From: Symbiodinium natans
Lineage: Eukaryota > Sar > Dinophyceae > Suessiales > Symbiodiniaceae
DNA: 47,500 nucleotides
Direction: 5' to 3'
Assembly (NCBI GenBank): GCA_905221605.1
Contig: CAJNDS010002116.1
Span: 55,001 to 102,500, forward strand
Of this stretch, positions 12,101-21,400 are shown piece after piece. Position 1 is the stretch's first letter. Each line of letters opens with the position of its first letter. Under the pieces are notes generated by a model that worked only from the letters and a program-made list of their open reading frames with translations, was not told the origin of the DNA and ran no database searches. The position numbers and the translations under genes were made by a program.

Positions 12101-15100
12101 TTAGGGTTTAGGGTTTCGGGTTTAGGGTTTAGGGGTTAGGGTTTAGACTGTATCCCTCAGCCGCCATGTGAACCTGGATGGCTTAGGCCTGCGCCCATCA
12201 GCACCGCACACGCCGCAGACCTGTTCCGGATCGGGGATCTTTGAAGAAATGCCTCTTATAGACCCAGGAGGAACCTGGAAATGAAAAGGGCGCCCTTTTT
12301 GGTTTTAAGGGGATGAGAAGGGAACCCCAACCCCCCAAAAAAAGAAATAAGGGCCTACTCCGGGCCCGAGTCCCCCAGATAACCGCATTTGAAACAACCA
12401 CTCCCCATTCTCACACTTTCAGCGTCTTTGTAAGTGTTTAGGGTTCAGGGTTTAGAGCAGCCAACAAATGCGCCACGACTATCACAGTACGACTTCAGAA
12501 GACTACTTCGGGGTCCTGACTGTTGGAGTTGCTTGAGGGTTCATGGGCAGGTACAAACTATAACTATAGTTGCAACCAGTTACAAACTCATTTTGGGGCA
12601 GTTCTAAACCTACTTCTGACCATGTAAGCGGATAAGCCCAAGAATGCCCTGACTACCTGAAGACGGCACAGGGTCAGGGCTACTCTATGTTCATTGAGCC
12701 GACAAAAAGAAAGAAACAAAAACAAAAAAAAAGCCTCACCTACCTCCCAACTCCTCTCACCCCTCTTGCAAGCCCTAAACCCCTAAACCCTTAACCTAAA
12801 GCCTGACACCCCTAAAGCCTACACTGTTTGCAGTGCATGTTTAGACGACCCAAAGATGCCACTTCAAATCTGTATGGCTTAATACGGACGTTGGGGCCTT
12901 TAGGGTGTGAGGTTTATGGGTTTAGGGCTTATAGATCTTAGGCTAAAGGCCGGCTTCTGCTGCTACAGCTTTGCACCTCCTAGCGCGCTTGGGGGAGTTG
13001 AGTTGCCGCTTCAGCACAAGAACATGTCCGCATGCGCCGCAGGCTCCTCACCCTCTTGCGGGCCCGGATGGGTTTAGGTTTAGGGTTTAGGGTTTAGGAT
13101 TTAGGGTTTAGGGTTTAGGGTTTAGGGTTTCGGGTTTCGGATTTAGGGTTTACCCTCAAAGAGGGATGGGGTCGGCGTCGCTGGGGCTCATTTCATGAGC
13201 CTCGCTCGTGGAACCGGCTGCGCTCGCCTGACGTTCTGCGCAAATCCTTTCATCGCACCGGATGCCGTGCTCACAGGGCCTTAGGGTCGTCATAGTTATG
13301 GCTATAACCTCGCTTGGGTTGCTGATAACCCTGCTTGTACCTTCGACAAGCCCACAAACTTCGGATTCCGCGAAGAAAGTTCTCAACCCTAAAACCCTAA
13401 AACCCTAAACCCGAAACCCGAAACCCTAAACCCGAAACCCCAAACCCTAAACCCTAAACCCTAAACCCCAAACCCTAAACCCTAAATCCCAAGAGCTCTC
13501 TCGCCTCATCCTTCAGGACCCCCGAGACGCAAATCAGCTTGTCGGCGGCCCCGCAGGAACATCGCTCCAAGTCCTTGATGCCTCAGGCATTGGGCATTCT
13601 GGGGAGCTTTGAGTCCATGGCCTGTGCCCTAAACCCCAAACCTAGGGTTTAGGGTTTAGGGGTTTAGGGTTTAGGGTTTAGGGTTTAGGGTTTAGGGTTT
13701 AGGGTTTAGGGTTTAGAAACCGCAAAACTTCAAACGCCTAAGCCCAAAACCCCAACCCCAAAGCCAAAACATATAGTACCTTTGCGGTTGGGGTTACCTA
13801 CCCTCCTTGCACCCCCCCTCCTTTAGTATGTATGCGAGTACATGTACCCCTTGGGTACGAGCGGAGAATAGTACGCAGGCAAAGACACCATAGAGTTGTG
13901 CGTTCACTCAATGGAACCGGCTTAGGGCGGTCCTACGCAACAGCCTCTACTGAATAACTACGTACCCGGAACCCTAAACCCTATAACCCCTTCACACCGA
14001 TCCCAGTAGGGCTTGGGGCTCATATAGATGTCCGACAAAAGCCCCCCACCATCCAGTGTAATATCCACTGAACACGGACATGTAGATCAGCCCTCCCCAC
14101 CCTCCCCGCCCCACCGCACAAATGCTTTGGGTAGAGTTTCGGGTTGAGGGTTTAGGGTTTGGGGTTTCGGGTCTAGTTTAGGGTTTCGGGTCAAGTTTAA
14201 GGTTTAAGGCTTGTGAAGCACAAACTGGTGCAAGCTTGCATGTTCACTCGGCTGCCTCCTGGCCTACAAAGTTGGCAGGGTTTAGGGTTTAGGGTTTAGG
14301 GTTTAGGGTTTAGGGTTTAGGGTTTAAAGGTTCATCACTTGAAGACCCCCCAAAAGCCCATGATTTAGGGAAAAGTTAGGGAATGGAAGGTTTCGGGCGC
14401 CAGGTGCGGACGTGATGCCCGGCACTGCACCAAACCTTTTAACCTCAAAAAAATCCCCAATCCTGGCGAAGCCTGGAAGCCTCTCAAAAGCCAAGACCAT
14501 AAACCCTAAACCCTAAACCCTAAACCCTGTGAGCTCTCCCCTCAACCTGTCCTGGATGGCCCTTGCCCATGTCGCCGTTTCGGCCCCCCTCCGTGGAGTG
14601 CATCGTGAAGACGACGCGCTTGCCCTGCAGCGGATTTGGGGGAGTTTAGGGTTTAGGGTTTTGAACTAGGGTGTTCTTTGAAGGAATTCAAGTGGGTAGT
14701 TTTGGGGGGGGTCTATTCCTCTAAGGGTGCTGTGCTATGTCTATATATATATATACATATGTTTATGTATATATATATACACATATATATATATAGGACC
14801 CCAAAAAAGGGACCCTCATTCAGAGAACTACACGACATACTGTGCTGGCTTCAAGGCTCTGAAGCTTAGGGTTTAGGGTTTAGGGCTTAGGATTTAGGGT
14901 TTAGGGTTTAGGACTTAAGGTTTAGGGGCCTGCGCCCGTGAACATCAAACTCTAGACTCTCCACCCAGGACGCCCGAAGGGTGCAAGAATGTCGAGGCTT
15001 TAGAGGTTAAGGTGCCAGGAGAAGATTCTCTCCTGTCGACTTTTTGGGGGTTTAGGGTTTAGGGTCTAAACCCTAAACCCTAAACCCTGAACCCTAAACC

Positions 15101-17780
15101 CTAAACCCCCTAGATCATGTTCAGGGACCCGCGCCTGCCCCTTGAGCTCCATGATTCCAGGCCCTGGCGGCGGCGGGTTTGGCGTTTAGGGCTGATAGGG
15201 CTCCCCAAGTTGAAGGTGCATCTGCAGTTGCAAGAGGGTTTAGGGTTTAGGGTTTAGGGTTACGGTTATAAAGTATTCCTTCATCGAGCTAGAACTCGCA
15301 ACAAATGCAGCTCTCCCACTTATGGCCCTACTTTACAATTGCCCGTCTGTGTTCCAGGATTTTATCCTTCAATCGACTAACCCCAAACCCTAAACCCTCA
15401 ACCCTCAACCCTAAACCCTAAACCCTAAACCCTAAACCCTAAACCCTCTAGCGCTGCTCTCTGGGTACTGGCACCCTTCCTGCAACCCTGCCGTTAAGGA
15501 CCCAGGCTTCCAAACTCTGCTCCTGATAGGGTTTAGGGTTTAGGGTTTAGGGTTTAGGGTTTAGGGTTTAGGGTTTAGGGTTTAGGGCTTAGGGTTTAGG
15601 GCTTAGGCCCGCTTCTCTTCTCTCTAAACCCTTAAACCCCTGAACCTTAAAACCCTGAAAACCTATAACCCTAAAACCGCCAAACCCTAAACCCCTAGAA
15701 ACCTACAATCCTAGAACCCTGGAACCATTAAACTCTACCAACCTAAAACCCTCAAACCCTCAACTCGAACTCAAAAATCTTGATCCATGCTCACATGCGG
15801 GTCGGGTCGCATAAGCCTAGGCCCAAACCAGAGGGAGGGTCTCGGCCCCTAAACCCTAAACCCTAAACCCTAAGCCCTTGACCCAAACACCTGGGGTTGA
15901 GGGTGTAGGGTTGAGGTTTCTGGTGGAGGAACACAAGCTCAGATTCCATGATCCGGCATTGCAAAACCAATGTGCCCTGCTCATCCTGCTTAGTTCTCTA
16001 AGTCGAGTTCACTTCCAAACAAGAGCCACGGAGCTTTCTCGATAGCCACAAGCAACCATGACACCCGCGCCTGTCATCCAGTCGTGTCCGTGCACGATGT
16101 CGAAGGGACCCCAAACCTGATTTGAGACAAACCCCCGCCAAAACCCCGAACCCTAGGTTTAGGGATTAGGGTTTAGGGTTTAGGGTTTCGGGTTTCGGGT
16201 TTAGGGTTTAGGGTTTTGCTAAAGCCACGAGCTACCCTTCTCACAGCCCATACCCCCAGCACCCTCCTCACATCCTCTCAGCTCCCCGCCGACTCATGGC
16301 CATTCAGGGCATGCACAAAAGCTCCGCACATGTTGCGCGCGTCCTGGCTCTCAGGGCCCTTTAGTCGCAAACCCTGTTTTTGGTCAGTTCGGGAAGCTGT
16401 GGGCCCAAAAGGCTCTCCTAAAGACCCTGAACTAGACCATGAATCCAAACAGTCTCTTTGCCTACATAAAAGAAAAGCTGAACCCTATCTCAAGAAAGCC
16501 CTAACCGCGAGTCCCAACAGCCTCCAACCGCTGAATGTTGCCCTCATCCTCTTGACAACCCTAAACCCTAAACCCTAAACCCTGAACCCTGAACCCTGAA
16601 CCCTAAACCCTAAACCCTAAACTCTGCAAGCCGAGTCTAAGTCTGGGGGCCTCTGCGGCTTCCGCCACTTTGGGCCCAGACAGGTGCTGGGTCGCTTGGG
16701 CTTCTTGGGCAGGGTTTAGGGTTTAGGGTTTAGGGTTTAGGGTTTAGGGTTTAGGGTTTCGGGTTTAGGGTTTAGGGTTTGGGGTTTAGGGTTTAGGGTT
16801 CAGGGTTTAGGGTTCAGGGTTCTTGGTCTGGGGTGCAGGGTTTAGGGTTTAGGGTGTAGGGTGCCGAAAGAAGTTGCAGGTAGCAGCTGCTTTGCCAAAG
16901 TACGCCCATGCTCACCTACTTCCTCTTCGTTCAGCTGATGTTGCACGTCGGGCCGACTCACGGTTTCGGGCTTTGGGTTAACAGGGCTCAGGCTCAGGCG
17001 TGCTGGCAACCTATATGGGTGTAAGGTTGACCCAAACCCGCAAAGTGTGTCACAAAATGGCCCATTTCTGGGGCGTTGGGCCAGGCTATGGTGTTCTTTT
17101 ACATACGTTGGGGCTCCGGGCAGAGTTTAGGGTGAGGATCTATGCCCGCCGGTCCTGAACCAAGCACCCTGCGGTGTTGTAGCCCACCTGGTGCAGACAC
17201 ACAGTCCTAACTCCAAACCTTTTAGGGTTTAGGGTTTAGGGGATGAGGGTTTAGGGTTCTGTGAGCGTAGGGTTTGGAGGTTTAGCAGGCTGCTTCTGCG
17301 AAGGCCTCAATTAACTAACCGGGCGGGTCCGCTTGTCATCAAGGCACCTGACAACTGAGGGGAAAGAAGGCATAGCTAGGGTTTAGGTTTAGGGTTTAGT
17401 GTAAACGCAGCCCATATACAACACGCCTGAAACCCTAGGACACAATCCTACTGGGGTTTACGGTTTAGGGTGTTAGGGTCTAGGATTTAGGGCTTCAGGG
17501 CTCTGGGTAGGACTGGGGACTTCTTGCTTAAAAGTCCCTACTTTGGAAAAATCAGGGGCTATAGAGAGAATTCATTAAGAGAAACCTTTTTTGAACCCCC
17601 CCCCCCCCCCAACATAGGGTTTTAAGGTTTGCCTATGAAGGTCATCCCCCTCCCCATCTCTCCCCCCCCCCCCTCCCTGGTTCATGTTGGGCCTCCTCAA
17701 GTACTGTCGGTGGCTGTAGCTGGTGATTGCACCATCCTTCTGACACGCCTCTTGGCCGAAACCCTAAAACCCAAAAAAAT

Positions 17781-17832
<52 letters not shown>

Positions 17833-18451
17833 AAAAAAAACAAAACCCTAACAACCCCCGAAACCCGAAAAACCCCAAAAACCTCAAAACTCTGAAAACC
17901 CGAAAAGCCCCTAGAAGCCCCAAAGCCCCTAAGCCGCCGGCCTCGTGGTAATGGACACCAAGGATCTCATTGTCCTGCGGATGGCCCTGAGTGGCAGCTT
18001 CACGTGCGCCTAAAGTCAAACCCTGGTAGGGTTTAGGGCTTGCCTCCCCTAAACCCCAAACCCCAAACCCCAAACCCTACACCCTAAATCATGAAGCTAA
18101 ACACTATAAGGCCTAACCCCTAAAGCCTAAACCCCTATAAATCTCAAATCCCCAGATCCCTAAGCCCTAAACTGTGAGACTGGCAGACCCACATGCCGAA
18201 ACTAAACCCCTCCTCTCGGAACATGATGCGCTGGAAGAGGCCCGAAGCTTGAAAGGGTTTAGAGTTTAAGGTTTAGGGTTTAGGGTTTAGGGGTTAGGGT
18301 TCAGTTAGGAGTGGTTCCTTCTTGCCTGGGAAAAAGATCCGTCGGCTTCATGCCCCTCCCAACTCCACTCACGTCTCTTCGAGTGGAGGACAGAAAAAGG
18401 CGGTATCACCTCCGGCCCGACGGATTAAGAATCAAACCGCAAAAGAAGAAA

Positions 18452-18494
<43 letters not shown>

Positions 18495-21400
18495 GAGAAA
18501 AAGAGAGAAAAAGAGAGAAAGAGAGACAAAGAGAGACAAAGAGAGAGAAAGAGAGACAGAGAGAGAAAGACAGAGAGGGAGCGAGCGCTCTATCAACCCC
18601 ACAAACATGAAGCGCCCGGCGCCCGATGTAAAGGACTCGCAGAGAATGGCTCTGCAATGGAGGGCGCGGCGGCAAAGGCAGCAGGACCCGCAGAGGAAGG
18701 CTCTGCAATGGAGCGGGCGGCGCCATGGGTAAAAGGACCCGCGGAGCTCTGCTACAGAGCCCCAAGGGTAGAAGGTCTCGGAGAGGCTGAGGAGTGGAGC
18801 GTAGTAGAGTGGAGGGCGACCGAAGGCAAAGTCTGATCAACTAAAGCGGCATCACCACAGGCGGCTCAAGGATCAAACCGCGACACGAAAGAAAGGACAA
18901 CCGGACAGACAAGCGAGAACCCTATCACAGCAAACCCTAAACCCTAAACCCTAAACCCTAAACCCTTAACCCTTAACCCTTAAACCCTAAACTGCAACAA
19001 AAAAAGGGGTTGCGGGGTTTAAGGGTTCAGGGTGGGGCTTCCACGGCCCCCTCTTCCCTGGCCTGGGAACGCGTGAAGATGTGGACCTCGTGGCCGGCGC
19101 CGTTGAGGGCCCCGGCCAGCTCTGTGACGTGGGGGGCCTGCCGCTGTAGCTTAGGGTTTAGGGTTTAGGGTTTAGGGTTTAGGGTTTAGGGTTTAGGGTT
19201 TAGGGTTTAGGGTTTAGGGTTTAGGGTTTAGGGTTTAGGGTTCAGGGTTCAGGGTTTAGGGTTAAGGGTTCAGGGCTTTTGGGTTTCTACTCTTCTTCGA
19301 ACCCAAATCCTCAACCCCTAAACCCCAAACCCGAATTCCCATAGTCCTGTGTAATAGAACCATGGGTTCCAAGAGCAGTGTTGATGGAAGTGGGAGGAGG
19401 CCTACAGGGTTCAGGGTTTAGGGTTTAGGGTTTAGGGTTTAGGGTTTAGGGTTACAGGTTGGGGCCCTCTAAGGCTCTCTGAGAATATTCGTCAATCAGA
19501 CCCTCTGGACCCCCGTCATCGGCAACACGACATGTCCCAAGGTCATGTGGAGTTTAGGGCTTAGGGCTTCTTAGGGTTTGGGGTGTGGGGTTTAGGGTTT
19601 CGAGTTTAGGGTCTAAGGTCGAGGCCGGCTGAGCCAGGGAATCAGGGAGGGCCGCGCACATCAAGACACCACACCTTGCCTTGCCAAAATAAACCCCTAG
19701 ACCCCGAACCTTACAACCTACAACCCTAAACTCCGGAAAGCCCCTCACACTTAACACCAAACACCTATAGAGCCCCAAGACCCAAGAAAAAAACATGCAC
19801 AAAATACCTTCAACCCTACAAAAACCCTAAAGCCCATAAACTTCTTGCTTTGAGTTCTTAGGGGCCTCTAACTCATGTGCCCTGGGCTCAGCCCGGAGGT
19901 CTTTGAAAGCAAATCTTGCAAGTTGCATGGGGAGCTATAAGTACATAGATAGATGCACGGACATCTACACACCTGCGGAGTCAGCAGAAGGAATTACGGC
20001 GGAAGTGCTTGTCAGGGGTTGGGAGGGGGATGAGGATGAATTTAAGGGAAAAAAGTATCAATGCAGGCCCTCGGACATAAACGAACATAAAACTCCAAAT
20101 GCCAAACATGCCTCTGCCGGCTACCCCGAACTACATCCTTTGCCATAAACGAAGCACTGAGTCCGGCACCACGCCACCCACAGCAATGGTGTGAAGGGTC
20201 CTTAAAGGATTCTGAGTTTTCAGGGTTTAGGGTTTGGGGGCTAGGGCCCTAAACTCTAAACCCCAAACACTACCGAATTATGGGGATCAGGTTGATGTTC
20301 GTCCCGAAGCACCCATATACTCCAGACCGTCAGGCAGAGAGCTTCAAGAATCTTGGGGTTTGCGGGGTGTTCCCCTAAGCCCTAAACCCTACACCCTAAA
20401 CCTAAACCCTACTCCCTCGACCCTAGACCCTAAACCCTAAGCCCTAGTTTAGGCCTTAGGGTGGAAGGTTTTGGGACTTGCCTAGGCGAAAGCTGACGAG
20501 GCCACCCGCCATGACCCCCACACACCCCACACACACACACACTCATGGAATCCTCCCTCTGTTATCCCTATCTCAGTTCACATGCTCCTGCATTCAGAGG
20601 TACACACACACACACAATCTTAGGGTAGTCAACGGTCCCTGAATATGGGCCCTTAGGGTGTAGAGTTTAGGGTTTAGGGTGCAGGGTTGAGGGTTTCGGG
20701 TTTCGGGGTACATGGTCCCTTAATGTGGACTCCTAACGAGGGGGTTTAGGGTTTAGGTGTACATGGTCCCTTAATCTGGACCCTTACCGAGGACCCCGTA
20801 TATACCCCTTATGACTTGCCTAGGCGAAAGCTGACGAGGCCACCCGCCATGACCCCCACACACCCCACACACACACACTCATGGAATCCTCCCTCTGTTA
20901 TCCCTATCTCAGTTCACATGCTCCTGCATTCAGAGGTACACACACACACAATCTTAGGGTAGTCAACGGTCCCTGAATATGGGCCCTTAGGGTGTAGAGT
21001 TTAGGGTTTAGGGTGCAGGGTTGAGGGTTTCGGGTTTCGGGGTACATGGTCCCTTAATGTGGACTCCTAACGAGGGGGTTTAGGGTTTAGGTGTACATGG
21101 TCCCTTAATCTGGACCCTTACCGAGGACCCCGTATATACCCCTTATGACTTGCCTAGGCGAAAGCTGACGAGGCCACCCGCCATGACCCCCACACACCCC
21201 ACACACACACACTCATGGAATCCTCCCTCTGTTATCCCTATCTCAGTTCACATGCTCCTGCATTCAGAGGTACACACACACACAATCTTAGGGTAGTCAA
21301 CGGTCCCTGAATATGGGCCCTTAGGGTGTAGAGTTTAGGGTTTAGGGTGCAGGGTTGAGGGTTTCGGGTTTCGGGGTACATGGTCCCTTAATGTGGACTC

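Larger units (their letters stand above)
11454..13496 (-). other. Two-kb intron with the largest C-strand array
   Basis: Lies between the ICVSG and VIYNGI exons, which must join directly in this family. It contains several open, exon-like segments (11574-11726, 11856-11957, 12801-12896), so openness alone does not prove an exon here. Confidence 0.6.

Noticed and set aside
17780-18073. 97-codon minus frame with poly-Phe
   Set aside because: Most of it is the A-homopolymer read backwards; only its GHPQDNEILGVHYHE part is kept as an exon.
18406-18840. 144-codon minus frame and 136-codon plus frame, the first among the longest in the window
   Set aside because: Both run through the GA simple repeat and the 51-bp tandem repeat; composition is Arg/Glu or Ser/Leu low complexity.
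19903-20148. 81-codon plus-strand frame with natural composition
   Set aside because: Lies inside a minus-strand intron, lacks a recognisable domain and splice context; not called as a gene.
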